Below are positions 1 to 6,681 of a DNA stretch of 41,111 nt, piece after piece. The position numbers and the translations under genes are program-made. The stretch comes from Oscillospiraceae bacterium. Lineage in GTDB: Bacteria > Bacillota > Clostridia > Oscillospirales > Oscillospiraceae. Each line of letters begins with the position of its first letter. The stretch's first letter is position 1. The notes beneath the pieces were generated by a model that worked only from the letters and a program-made list of their open reading frames with translations, was not told the origin of the DNA and searched no databases. The stretch lies in assembly GCA_017624715.1 (NCBI GenBank), contig JAGAMN010000036.1, positions 1-41,111 of the forward strand, read 5' to 3'.

Positions 1-64
1 CAAGTACTTGCTTTACGATTTCTAGTTTCTCTTCTTTACTGCGCAGTGTATATTTTCTCGACAT
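1..64 (-). CDS. IS3-like transposase OrfA, N-terminal fragment
   Basis: A reading frame enters the window edge with its ATG at 62-64. It encodes about 21 residues starting MSRKYTLRSKEEKLEIVKQV. A basic start followed by a K-L-E-I-V-K helix resembles the N-terminal helix-turn-helix of IS3/IS150-family OrfA proteins. Only the first 21 codons are visible, so the family is a guess from a short motif; another HTH protein remains possible. A GGGGGTG stretch lies upstream as a possible ribosome site. Confidence 0.45.
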   Translation of the reverse strand, partial: MSRKYTLRSKEEKLEIVKQVL

Positions 65-93
65 AATAACACCCCCAATTCCATAATAGCATA

Positions 94-131
94 AAAATAA
101 TGGTAGGCACTTTCGTGTCTACCATTATTTT
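94..131. terminator. Long AT-rich hairpin between transposase fragment and membrane gene
   Basis: A 17-bp inverted repeat (one G/T mismatch) around a TTTC loop; both arms contain ATAATGGTAG or its complement. The arms end in AAAA/TTTT, so it can terminate transcription in either direction. It lies downstream of the membrane gene ending at 165 and could also be the outer end of the insertion element. Confidence 0.6.
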
Positions 132-164
132 ATCACTTCAGTGAACTTCACCTCGCTGTTATAA

Positions 165-1070
165 TCAATTATTCTTACAATAAACTTCTATTCCGTTCTT
201 GTTTATTTCGTTTAACACATCAGAAAATGTGAATTCAAATTCTTCTTCGATGTGTTTGTTTTTAACACCGCGATAAGCCGTTTTTCCAAGTCGAACATAT
301 AACAAATCCACACTGACAACAACTATACGGTTTTCGTCGGTTTCATTAAAGTGAGAAATTTCCGAAACTAGCGTATATGTATATCCTTCTTTGGGTCTGG
401 AAGTTAATTCTTCAAAATCATTTGTGATATATAAATATTTTGGCTTGATATCAAGGTTGTATTGTTTGGCTTGTGCTATAAACGGTTTTAGCCATTCTCT
501 TGTTTCTGCTCTTATTTCTCGCTCCATTGGAACAATCTCGTCTGTTAAATGTGCCTTTGTTTGTGCCTGTTTTCTCGTTTTTCGCTTATTTATCCAGTTT
601 TTAGCATCCTCAAACAGATAGCCCGTTATTGTTCCGTCCCAATACTTTTCAAGTAGGTATTTTGTTCTAAAACTCTTGCGGATATGCCCATTCATATAAA
701 ACCTGCATTTGCCTATGTTGCTCCCCTTAATGCTAAAAACACTTGCATAGAAATAATCAAAGATAGTCACTTCTGATGAGGTGCCAAGTTTTATGTCTTC
801 GACCTCAATGGCGTGTATATCTTTCCATAGATATCTTTCGACAGGAAGAAAAATGTAGCATAAAGATACTCCCTCGTTGTCAAAAGCATAGCAATAGGGC
901 GTAAAGATGGCGGGAAGTACTATAAGAAGCAATGCCACTATACCAAAACCTAAACCCCAAGCGCTATCGTTCTCCCTAAAAAACTCTATTGAACCCCAAG
1001 CAAAAAATAGACCCAAAATAACGCAAAAGTTAAAAAGCTTATTTAATGCAAATTGTTTTCTTTTGTTCAT
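165..1070 (-). CDS. Hypothetical two-TM membrane protein with PH-like middle region
   Basis: A 301-residue protein I do not recognise by name. Two hydrophobic segments near the N-terminus (about residues 11-27 and 38-58) form a membrane hairpin. They are followed by a stretch resembling bacterial PH-type membrane proteins (FDNEGVSL, then W-K-D-I), a basic helix around 160-172, and a soluble C-terminal half of about 120 residues. Base composition is clearly more AT-rich than the genes to its right, as is the adjoining transposase fragment, which suggests horizontal acquisition. It begins with ATG about 15 bases downstream of an AGGTG-like site. Function is unknown. Confidence 0.7.
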   Translation of the reverse strand: MNKRKQFALNKLFNFCVILGLFFAWGSIEFFRENDSAWGLGFGIVALLLIVLPAIFTPYCYAFDNEGVSLCYIFLPVERYLWKDIHAIEVEDIKLGTSSEVTIFDYFYASVFSIKGSNIGKCRFYMNGHIRKSFRTKYLLEKYWDGTITGYLFEDAKNWINKRKTRKQAQTKAHLTDEIVPMEREIRAETREWLKPFIAQAKQYNLDIKPKYLYITNDFEELTSRPKEGYTYTLVSEISHFNETDENRIVVVSVDLLYVRLGKTAYRGVKNKHIEEEFEFTFSDVLNEINKNGIEVYCKNN

Positions 1071-1189
1071 ATAAACACCTCGTTAAATTTATTATAACAC
1101 ATTTCATTTCAAAAGTAAATTGTTGCGGTATAATCTCCTGCCTTTTACAGATACTAACAGCGTAATTTGTAAAATTATTGTAGGGCGAA

Positions 1190-1320
1190 AAGCCTCCCTT
1201 GTGTAAAGGGAGGTGGCACGGCGAAGCCGTGACGGAGGGATTGTAAGGTATCGATATTCGGCAATCCCCCAGTCAGAAATCAAAGATTTCTGCCAGCCCC
1301 CTTTGCACAAGGGGGCCTTT
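1190..1320. repeat. Composite hairpin repeat (MITE/RUP-like)
   Basis: About 130 bases made of successive small palindromes: CCTCCCTT/AAAGGGAGG, CACGGC-GAA-GCCGTG, GAAATC-AAA-GATTTC and CCCCCTT/AAGGGGG. The two ends are also roughly complementary to each other (GCCTCCCTTGTG versus CACAAGGGGGCC). Such elements are dispersed in many copies in gut Clostridia. It ends just upstream of spoVT. Only one copy is in the window. Confidence 0.7.
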
Positions 1321-1353
1321 AGGGCCTGCGACATCTGTAAAGGAGAAAGATAT

Positions 1354-1896
1354 ATGAAAGCAACCGGTATTGTCAGGAGAGTGGACGATTTGGGAAGAAT
1401 CGTCATCCCCAAAGAAATCAGAAGAACCCTCCGTATTCGCGAGGGCGACCCCCTTGAAATTTACACGGAAAAGGATGGGGGCGTGATCTTCCGGAAATAT
1501 TCTCCCATGGGAGACCTGCAGGATTTTGCAGCCCAGATGTGCGAAGCCATCGGGTCTTCCACCGGCCATGTGGCCGCAATTTCCGACCGGGATGCCATCA
1601 TTGCTCTGGCCGGTGCGCCCAAGCGGGAGCTGATGGACAAGCCCAATTCCGACGAGCTTGCCCGGCTGATGGAGCAGCGGAAGAATTATCTTTACACCAC
1701 CGGCGAAAGCCGCATCCAGGCCGCCGAGGGGGCGGACAAGTATCACCTTGGGGCCGCGGCACCCATCCTCAGCCAGGGGGATCTGATGGGCTGCGTGATG
1801 CTTCTGTTGGGGGAAGGGGATTCTCCTCTGACCGAGCAGGATCAGCGGCTGGCCCAGACTGCGGCCTCCTTCCTTGGCAAGCAGATGGAGAACTAA
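1354..1896 (+). CDS. spoVT: Stage V sporulation protein T (AbrB/GAF regulator)
   Basis: A 180-residue protein that closely follows Bacillus SpoVT (178 aa). Residues 1-50 are the AbrB-type swapped-hairpin DNA-binding domain with MKATGIVRRVDDLGRIVIPK and the R-I-R-E-G-D-P-L-E-I strand. Residues 56-178 are the GAF-like domain ending in FLGKQME. SpoVT modulates sigma-G-dependent genes in the forespore, so the organism is probably spore-forming. The ATG at 1354 is preceded by AAGGAGA at 1339-1345. An in-frame upstream extension would read through the hairpin repeat and is rejected. The gene is monocistronic, followed by a repeat-filled gap. Confidence 0.95.
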   Translation: MKATGIVRRVDDLGRIVIPKEIRRTLRIREGDPLEIYTEKDGGVIFRKYSPMGDLQDFAAQMCEAIGSSTGHVAAISDRDAIIALAGAPKRELMDKPNSDELARLMEQRKNYLYTTGESRIQAAEGADKYHLGAAAPILSQGDLMGCVMLLLGEGDSPLTEQDQRLAQTAASFLGKQMEN

Positions 1897-1929
1897 AGTC
1901 ACCTCGCCTCTGCCTATGGGAGAGTTCGT

Positions 1930-1996
1930 GTAGGGACTGGCCTCCCGGACAGTCCTTTTATAACAAATGAGGACCGTCGAGGACGCCGGTCCCTAC
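1930..1996. repeat. GTAGGGAC inverted-repeat element, copy 1
   Basis: Arms GTAGGGACTGGCCTCC (from 1930) and GGACGCCGGTCCCTAC (to 1996) are imperfect inverted repeats around an AT-rich loop, with inner GGAC/GTCC complementarity. A second copy with the same outer arms is at 37120-37187. It is followed after six bases by a different repeat family. Confidence 0.7.
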
Positions 1997-2002
1997 ATAA
2001 AC

Positions 2003-2104
2003 TGTCATCCTGAGCGGAGCGTAGCGGAGTCGAAGGATCCGTTCTCGAAATGTGGTCACGGATTCTTCGACTTCGCAGCCTCCGGCTGCTACGCTCAGAA
2101 TGAC
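2003..2104. repeat. TGTCATCCTGAGC inverted-repeat element
   Basis: The left arm starts TGTCATCCTGAGCGGAGCG and reads into GTCGAAGGATCC. The right arm reads GGATTCTTCGACTTCGCAG and ends GCTCAGAATGACA, so the element folds back on itself over about 100 bases. This type is widespread between genes in gut bacteria. It lies between spoVT and the VanZ-like gene. Confidence 0.7.
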
Positions 2105-2187
2105 AATGGTAAAGCGCCGGCGACCGGCGGTGCTTTACTTTTTGCGCCGGTTGTGGTACACTTGCTTCCGAAAGGAAGGTGCGCGCC

Positions 2188-2679
2188 ATGAAAGCCTGGG
2201 TCCAAAAACATACAATCATAGCCACGCTGATCCCCGTTTTGCTGGTGATGTTGATGATCTTCTGCTTCTCTGCCCAAAATGGCCAGGAATCCGGCCAGGT
2301 CAGCGGAGAAATCACCCGGTTTGTTGTGCGGCTGTTTGCACCGGATTTCGACACCTGGACGGCGCAAATGCAGGATGAGGTTTGCGGCAACGTGGGCCTG
2401 GTGGTGCGAAAACTGGGCCATTTTACGGAATTTTTCCTGCTGGGCTTTTTCCTGATGCTTCATGTGGATGCCATCGGCAGGAAAACCGCCATGACTCTGC
2501 CCTGGCTCATTGCCTGGGGCGTCGGTACGCTGTACGCAGTGACCGATGAATTACATCAGGGCTTCGTAGGTGGACGGCATCCGGCAATTATAGATGTATG
2601 CATCGACAGCTGCGGCGTGATTGTGGGGGTTCTGGTAATGCTTGTGCTTTTACGGAGATTAATCTTCCGTAAATCTTAA
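2188..2679 (+). CDS. VanZ-like family membrane protein
   Basis: A 163-residue integral membrane protein with four predicted transmembrane segments: about 9-27, 77-95, 102-118 and 135-155. Family marks are FSAQNG after helix 1, the R-K-x-G-H-F-x-E-F segment around 75-82, and A-V-T-D-E-L-H-Q-G-F-V-G-G-R before the last helix with D-x-x-I-D-S-x-G. VanZ confers low-level teicoplanin resistance in enterococci. Most homologues like this one are of unknown role, so no resistance is claimed. ATG 2188 is chosen because AAAGGAAGG (2171-2179) sits eight bases upstream; an in-frame GTG at 2179 would overlap that site. Confidence 0.85.
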   Translation: MKAWVQKHTIIATLIPVLLVMLMIFCFSAQNGQESGQVSGEITRFVVRLFAPDFDTWTAQMQDEVCGNVGLVVRKLGHFTEFFLLGFFLMLHVDAIGRKTAMTLPWLIAWGVGTLYAVTDELHQGFVGGRHPAIIDVCIDSCGVIVGVLVMLVLLRRLIFRKS

Positions 2680-2686
2680 AAAAATC

Positions 2687-2715
2687 TTGCATTTACCAGC
2701 ATATGCAGATATAAT
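2687..2715 (+). promoter_or_regulatory. Sigma-A promoter for the 86-residue membrane protein
   Basis: TTGCAT (2687-2692), a 17-base spacer, then TATAAT (2710-2715). The gene start at 2776 follows about 55 bases after the expected transcription start. Seen directly by consensus match. Confidence 0.6.
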
Positions 2716-2775
2716 AACAGTGTTAAACATAGGTCGGCGCTGCCACCTGTAAAATACATATAAGGAGAAATTATT

Positions 2776-3036
2776 ATGGATATGTTGAAGAAGTTTTTCC
2801 CCTACTCCTTCGGTGCGAAGGATACCAATGCCCTGATCGTTAAGATCGTTGTTTACGTTGTCGCTGCTGTGGTGGCTGCCATCGTTCTGGCCCTGGCTGG
2901 CCTGCTGACCGGTTGGATTCCTGTTCTGGGTGCCATCATCGGCCTGCTGCTGAGCATTGTTGGCTGGATCGTTGAGGTTTACGTCATTGTCGGCGTCGTT
3001 CTGCTGCTGCTGGACTACTTCAAGGTCATTAAGTAA
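2776..3036 (+). CDS. Small hydrophobic membrane protein, unknown
   Basis: An 86-residue protein with a short polar N-terminus (MDMLKKFFPYSFGAKDTNAL) and two long Val/Ile/Leu/Ala-rich membrane segments, about 20-46 and 49-80, separated by G-W-I-P-V-L-G. It ends DYFKVIK. It has its own promoter, an AAGGAGA ribosome site (2761-2767) and a strong terminator, so it is a discrete and probably well-expressed gene. Codon use is like that of highly expressed genes here. It resembles short conserved membrane proteins seen in Oscillospiraceae, but I know no function. Confidence 0.8.
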   Translation: MDMLKKFFPYSFGAKDTNALIVKIVVYVVAAVVAAIVLALAGLLTGWIPVLGAIIGLLLSIVGWIVEVYVIVGVVLLLLDYFKVIK

Positions 3037-3043
3037 GAGATAT

Positions 3044-3077
3044 AAAAAAGAGGAGGTGCGAAAGCACCTCCTTTTTT
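3044..3077. terminator. Bidirectional intrinsic terminator
   Basis: The stem GGAGGTGC / GCACCTCC around a GAAA tetraloop is flanked by A6 on the left and T6 on the right. It ends the 86-residue protein gene and may also stop leftward transcription from the SdpI-like gene after the intervening repeat. Confidence 0.9.
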
Positions 3078-3093
3078 CAGACTGTCAAAGAAC

Positions 3094-3229
3094 TGTCATT
3101 GCGAACCAGCGACCCGTGGTCACTGGTGTGGCAATCCCCCAAACAGGAGTAAAATGGCAGTTTTATGAGGGAATTGTTCGAAAACCCGTGAGATTCCCAC
3201 GCCAGTGTGTGCACTGGCTCGGAATGACA
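3094..3229. repeat. TGTCATTGCGA inverted-repeat element, copy 1
   Basis: Starts TGTCATTGCGAACCAGCGAC and ends CACTGGCTCGGAATGACA, with inner GTGGCAATCCC and GATTCCCACGCCAGTG arms and an internal CCAGTG-TGTG-CACTGG palindrome. The same family recurs at 11621-11714, and a minimal hairpin with the same ends is at 8064-8093. Confidence 0.75.
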
Positions 3230-3241
3230 CCACTTTTTTGT

Positions 3242-3703
3242 TTATTTGTAATCTTTTCTCCGGAAACCGTCCTTATCAAATACCACCATGACGGTGATAT
3301 TCACACCCAAGCAGGCAACGCCCACCAGGCCCAACTCCCACAGCAGGCAAGTAACGGCATTCCAAACCATATCCAACGGCTCTAAGTTGTTCCAACCATT
3401 GCAGATCAGCGCCATAATGATGGTCAGCAGCAGACCCAAACCTGCCCAGATCATGCCCGCCAGCCGGTGAGTAAACTGCCAGGCATCCAGGCTGGCCATG
3501 CTCCACCAGAACCGGTAACCGGCGCTGTGGTTGGCCTCCTTGGGTGGGTTCAGAAGGTATAATAGACCAAAGCCCAGCAGGATCAACGGCCCTGCCATGA
3601 CACAAAGACGGCAGATCAGCTGGATCCAGCCCAGGACAGTATCCAATTGGGGCATAAATGCCGCAAAATCAAAGTTGCTGAACAAGCCTTTCAGTGCGTC
3701 CAT
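3242..3703 (-). CDS. SdpI-like integral membrane protein
   Basis: A 153-residue membrane protein with about four hydrophobic segments (23-50, 81-101, 113-135 and a shorter one). The central G-Y-R-F-W-W-S-M-A-S-L-D-A-W-Q-F-T-H-R-L-A-G stretch at about 62-83 matches the conserved GYRT-x-x-SM-K ... W-x-x-A-N-R-x-x-G block of the SdpI/YhfL family. In Bacillus SdpI is immunity protein and signal receptor for the SdpC toxin, but stand-alone homologues are common and there is no toxin gene here, so the role is open. It starts 15 bases downstream of nrdR and is probably cotranscribed with it. Confidence 0.75.
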   Translation of the reverse strand: MDALKGLFSNFDFAAFMPQLDTVLGWIQLICRLCVMAGPLILLGFGLLYLLNPPKEANHSAGYRFWWSMASLDAWQFTHRLAGMIWAGLGLLLTIIMALICNGWNNLEPLDMVWNAVTCLLWELGLVGVACLGVNITVMVVFDKDGFRRKDYK

Positions 3704-3718
3704 AGTATCTTTTGCTCC

Positions 3719-4174
3719 TTACTTTTCCTCGAGAAATGCGTTGATTTCGTGAATGAAGCTGTTGACATCCTGGAAGCGGCGGTAGACAGAGGCGAACCGA
3801 ATGTAGGCGACCTCGTCCAGAGGCTTTAACCGTGCCATAACCATTTCACCCAGCTTATCGGTGCTGACTTCCCGCTCCAGGGTGTTCTGAATGGTCTGCT
3901 CGATCTCGGTAGTGATCCGATCCAGATCCGCCACATCCACCTGGCGCTTGTCAAAAGCCCGAACCATGGAATTGAGAATCTTGTTCCGGTCGAAGGCCTG
4001 GCGGGTGCCATCCCGCTTGACCACGATGATAGGTAGACTTTCCACAGTTTCATAGGTAGTAAAACGGCGCTGGCAGGCAATGCATTCCCGACGGCGGCGA
4101 ATGCTGTTGCCGTCTTCTGCCGGGCGGGAGTCTACGACCTTGCTTTCCTGGTCGCCGCAAAAAGGACATTTCAT
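3719..4174 (-). CDS. nrdR: Transcriptional repressor NrdR
   Basis: A 151-residue protein of normal family length. The N-terminal zinc ribbon uses C3-x2-C6 and C31-x2-C34 with the R-R-R-R-E-C-I-A-C-Q-R-R-F-T-T-Y-E block. An ATP-cone domain follows from about residue 49 (V-V-K-R-D-G-T-R-Q-A-F-D-R-N-K). NrdR senses ATP/dATP and represses ribonucleotide reductase genes by binding NrdR boxes; none of those targets is in the window. A sigma-A promoter lies at 4208-4236, and the SdpI-like gene follows. Confidence 0.97.
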   Translation of the reverse strand: MKCPFCGDQESKVVDSRPAEDGNSIRRRRECIACQRRFTTYETVESLPIIVVKRDGTRQAFDRNKILNSMVRAFDKRQVDVADLDRITTEIEQTIQNTLEREVSTDKLGEMVMARLKPLDEVAYIRFASVYRRFQDVNSFIHEINAFLEEK

Positions 4175-4207
4175 GGGGAAACACTCCTTCTATCCATATT
4201 TTAGATT

Positions 4208-4236
4208 ATTATAGCAGAATTATGTTATCCTGTCCA
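4208..4236 (-). promoter_or_regulatory. Promoter for nrdR
   Basis: On the minus strand TGGACA (4236-4231), a 17-base spacer, then TATAAT (4213-4208), with the start codon about 34 bases beyond the -10. It runs back to back with the promoter of the 135-residue gene. Confidence 0.6.
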
Positions 4237-4247
4237 GCCTTTTTTCC

Positions 4248-4276
4248 TTGCCAATCCGGTGCAAATGGGTTAGAAT
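4248..4276 (+). promoter_or_regulatory. Promoter for the 135-residue membrane protein gene
   Basis: TTGCCA (4248-4253), a 17-base spacer, then TAGAAT (4271-4276). The start codon is at 4309 and an AAGGAG site sits just before it. Confidence 0.5.
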
Positions 4277-4308
4277 AGGGGGAGAAATTGATTCCCAAGG
4301 AGTGAACT

Positions 4309-4716
4309 ATGAAAATTCGGAAACTTGCCATCAGTTGGGCTTTTTTGTACGGCGTTACCGCGGCGCTGGGGTTTGTATCCCGGCCGGATAAGGTGCTGTC
4401 TTTTTGCATGATCTTACTGAGCCTGGCTTTTTTTGTTCCCGGCGGCTTGCTGGTATATGAAGGCGTCAGCCGGCGGGATTACAAGCTGCTGAAAATCATC
4501 CGCAACATTTGCCTGATCAGCCTCAGCGCTACCTTGGTTGCGCTGGTGCTGAACTTCCTTTCCTATGAGGCTTCGGCATTGACTGGCACAGTGCTGTACT
4601 GGTTTTTGATCTTGGTGTCTGCACCCATGGTTTGCAGCCAGCTGTGGATCGTGCCCTTGTTCGGCTGGGCGACCCTGCTGATGGTTTGCCTGGAAAAAGG
4701 TAAGAAAAAAAGCTAA
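4309..4716 (+). CDS. Four-TM hypothetical membrane protein
   Basis: A 135-residue protein with four hydrophobic segments: about 7-24, 30-47, 62-84 and 93-127, the last possibly two helices. Short basic loops lie between them (S-R-R-D-Y-K-L-L-K) and the C-terminus is basic, E-K-G-K-K-K-S. The ATG at 4309 follows AAGGAGTG with normal spacing. No catalytic motif or family signature is visible. It lies between nrdR and a phospholipase C-like gene with its own promoter, and nothing ties it functionally to either. Confidence 0.75.
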   Translation: MKIRKLAISWAFLYGVTAALGFVSRPDKVLSFCMILLSLAFFVPGGLLVYEGVSRRDYKLLKIIRNICLISLSATLVALVLNFLSYEASALTGTVLYWFLILVSAPMVCSQLWIVPLFGWATLLMVCLEKGKKKS

Positions 4717-4800
4717 AATACGACAAAATCCACTAGCTATAGCCCAATGTTTCCTGTAAAATAGAAGCATGAAGAAGACATATGGACAGGAGGGGATGCT

Positions 4801-5583
4801 ATGCCATCCACATACGCCCATTATCGGTTCGGCCTTGCCATGCTGGAGAATTTCCCTGCAGATTCCCGGCGGACTATCCAGCGCTTCCGCAGGCTTTTTG
4901 AGGTCGGCTTGCACGGACCGGATATCTTTTACTATCAATTGCCCGGCCTGAACAGAGCCACTAGCTTCCTGGGGATTAAATTCCATGAACAGACCGGCCA
5001 GGAGTTTTTCCAGAGAGTCTGCCGGGGTATCCGCATGGAGAAATCCGAGGCGGCCCAGGCATATTTGTATGGCGTTTTGTGCCATTACTGTTTGGATTCG
5101 GTGTGCGAGCCTTACATGAAGGAACAGTGCGACGCTGAGGGAGTGACCTCGTTGCAGTTGGAAACGGAATTCGACCGATTCCTGTTGGAAACGGACGGCA
5201 AAGTACCTGCCTGCTCCCAGGATCTGAGCCCCCATTTGAAGCTGACCCCCGGTGAGTGGGAAACGGTAGCAAAATTCTATCCCCCTGCCACACCTCGGAT
5301 GGTGAAGGATAGCTTAAATAACATGATGTTCGTTTTAAAGCTGCTGGCAACCCCCGAAGGTGCAAGAAGAGCAGCGCTTTCCAAGGGCGTAAAAATCCTG
5401 GGCAAGGATTTTGCCGGGGCTGTGATGGGGTCGAGCCCCGACCCTAAGTGCGCCCACATGACCGAGGGTATCCTGGAAAAATACCGGGAGGCAGAAGACC
5501 GTTTTCCTGCTATGCTGACCCAAATCCAGGCGCTGATGACCTACAATGCACCCCTGGATGAATATTTTGCGGTTACATTTTAA
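4801..5583 (+). CDS. Zinc-dependent phospholipase C family protein
   Basis: A 260-residue protein matching the zinc-dependent phospholipase C/S1-P1 nuclease fold as found in Firmicutes. It begins MPSTYAHYRFG with the N-terminal His cluster, then has a G-L-H-G-P-D-I-F-Y-Y block (about 38-47), K-F-H-E-Q-T-G (about 61-67) and the helix A-Y-L-Y-G-V-L-C-H-Y-C-L-D-S (about 86-99), which supplies His/Asp metal ligands. There is no signal peptide, so it is probably cytoplasmic, unlike secreted clostridial alpha-toxins. The substrate is unknown and a toxin role is not implied. An AGGAGG site (4789-4794) sets the ATG. The phosphatase gene follows 18 bases later. Confidence 0.8.
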   Translation: MPSTYAHYRFGLAMLENFPADSRRTIQRFRRLFEVGLHGPDIFYYQLPGLNRATSFLGIKFHEQTGQEFFQRVCRGIRMEKSEAAQAYLYGVLCHYCLDSVCEPYMKEQCDAEGVTSLQLETEFDRFLLETDGKVPACSQDLSPHLKLTPGEWETVAKFYPPATPRMVKDSLNNMMFVLKLLATPEGARRAALSKGVKILGKDFAGAVMGSSPDPKCAHMTEGILEKYREAEDRFPAMLTQIQALMTYNAPLDEYFAVTF

Positions 5584-5601
5584 CCCTATAAAGGAGTCCC
5601 T

Positions 5602-6243
5602 ATGACTACTCTGTTACTGATCCGCCACGGCCAGAGCCAAGCAAATTTGACCCGGCATTTTGCCGGACATTATGATCCGGCTTTGACGGAGCTGGGGATA
5701 AAGCAGGCACAGTGCACAGCGGAATTTTTGACTGCCAACTATCCCATCTCGGCGGTGTACAGCAGCGATTTGAAGCGGGCTTTCCAAACCGGTGAAGCGG
5801 TGGCAGAAAAACTGTCTTTGCCCGTCCGTAAGGATGCAGGCCTGCGGGAGATTTACGCAGGGCAATGGGAAGGAAAGACTTTTGATGAGATCAGTGCCCA
5901 GTTTCCGGAGGATTACCACTGCTGGCTGACGGATGTGGGGCATTGCCGACCCACCGGCGGTGAATCCACAGAGGCGCTTTCTATCCGCATGGAAGATACC
6001 CTGCGGCGCATCGCTGAAGAAAATCCCGATTCCGTGGTGGCGGTGGCTACCCATGCCATGGCGATCCGGGCTCTGCGGAGCAGAGTGTCCGGGGTTGGTA
6101 TGGAAGGCATGAAGGACATCCCCTGGACGGTCAATGCATCGGTAACGGAGCTGCACTATGAAAACGGGCGATTTTCCCTGGGCAAGATTGGTCAGGCAGA
6201 GCATTTACAGGATCTGCGCACCGAAATGCCAGCGAATGTGTAA
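5602..6243 (+). CDS. Histidine phosphatase family protein (phosphoglycerate-mutase-like)
   Basis: A 213-residue protein of branch-1 histidine phosphatases. The phospho-accepting histidine is in L-I-R-H9-G-Q-S. The second basic pocket is formed by R59 (SSDLKRAFQT) and H151 (VATHAMAIRAL), and the acid is E83 in L-R-E-I-Y-A-G-Q-W-E-G. Substrates in this family range from phosphoglycerate to cobalamin or adenosyl phosphates, so no name is given. It follows the phospholipase-like gene with an AAGGAG site and is probably its operon partner. Its transcript ends in the GGGCGGGTC/GACCCGCCC-TTTT hairpin. Confidence 0.9.
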   Translation: MTTLLLIRHGQSQANLTRHFAGHYDPALTELGIKQAQCTAEFLTANYPISAVYSSDLKRAFQTGEAVAEKLSLPVRKDAGLREIYAGQWEGKTFDEISAQFPEDYHCWLTDVGHCRPTGGESTEALSIRMEDTLRRIAEENPDSVVAVATHAMAIRALRSRVSGVGMEGMKDIPWTVNASVTELHYENGRFSLGKIGQAEHLQDLRTEMPANV

Positions 6244-6262
6244 TTGCGAAAACACTATAAAA

Positions 6263-6337
6263 GTAGGGGCGGGTCTTGACCCGCCCTTTTGTGTTTTATG
6301 CCATTTTGGGTTAGGGAGGGTCAAGACCCTCCCCTAC
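6263..6337. repeat. GTAGGGGCGGGTC inverted repeat acting as terminator
   Basis: The outer arms GTAGGGG and CCCCTAC enclose two perfect inner hairpins: GGGCGGGTC-TT-GACCCGCCC followed by TTTT (6267-6290), and GGAGGGTC-AA-GACCCTCC. The first is a convincing rho-independent terminator for the phosphatase gene. This is a dispersed repeat type in gut Clostridia, apparently exapted as a terminator. Confidence 0.7.
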
Positions 6338-6359
6338 AAAAAAACAGCGAACCATATAC

Positions 6360-6394
6360 AAAGCGAGCGTGTTCAGTTAGAACACGCTCGCTTT
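6360..6394. terminator. Perfect 14-bp hairpin, convergent terminator
   Basis: AAAGCGAGCGTGTT and AACACGCTCGCTTT flank a 7-base loop. It ends five bases from the stop of the minus-strand 93-residue gene, so it is the likely terminator of the minD-to-hisS operon. Confidence 0.75.
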
Positions 6395-6398
6395 GATT

Positions 6399-6680
6399 TT
6401 AGAATTTATAGCCGGCGGAGAGCAGGCGAATCAGGGCTTCATTGGCTTCCTCATCGGAAAACAAAACCGTGAAGCGCTTATCCACGGCCAATGCCTCCAG
6501 GGAAAGCTCCAGGCGGCCCAAGTCGGCCAATTGGTCAAAACCGTCGCTGACGCGGCTGCCGGAAAGAAAGCGGTGGGCGGTTTTCATGGCGCTGGATTCC
6601 TCTACAGGGCGCATCCGGACACCCAATTTGGCTGCCTTTTCCCGATTTGCCGCCCAGACAGCAATGAATTTAGCTTCCAT
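6399..6680 (-). CDS. Hypothetical 93-residue protein downstream of hisS
   Basis: A small soluble protein beginning MEAKFIAVWAANREKAAKLG and ending in L-I-R-L-L-S-A-G-Y-K-F. It has mixed alpha/beta character, no membrane segment and no Cys or metal motif. I do not recognise the family. The ATG is one base after the hisS stop, so it is translationally coupled to hisS. The longer in-frame start at 6746 would overlap hisS by 65 bases and is rejected. It is the last gene before the terminator hairpin. Confidence 0.7.
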   Translation of the reverse strand: MEAKFIAVWAANREKAAKLGVRMRPVEESSAMKTAHRFLSGSRVSDGFDQLADLGRLELSLEALAVDKRFTVLFSDEEANEALIRLLSAGYKF

Positions 6681-6681
6681 A

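Noticed and set aside
1213-1353. In-frame N-terminal extension of spoVT
   Set aside because: It reads through the hairpin repeat, has no ribosome site, and SpoVT proteins begin at MKATGIVRR.
2188-2679. Glycopeptide resistance gene vanZ
   Set aside because: Only the broad VanZ-like family is supported. No other van genes are present, and the family is common in non-resistant Clostridia.
4801-5583. Calling the phospholipase C-like protein a toxin
   Set aside because: There is no signal peptide and no C-terminal membrane-binding domain as in clostridial alpha-toxin. Only the zinc-dependent catalytic-fold resemblance is supported.
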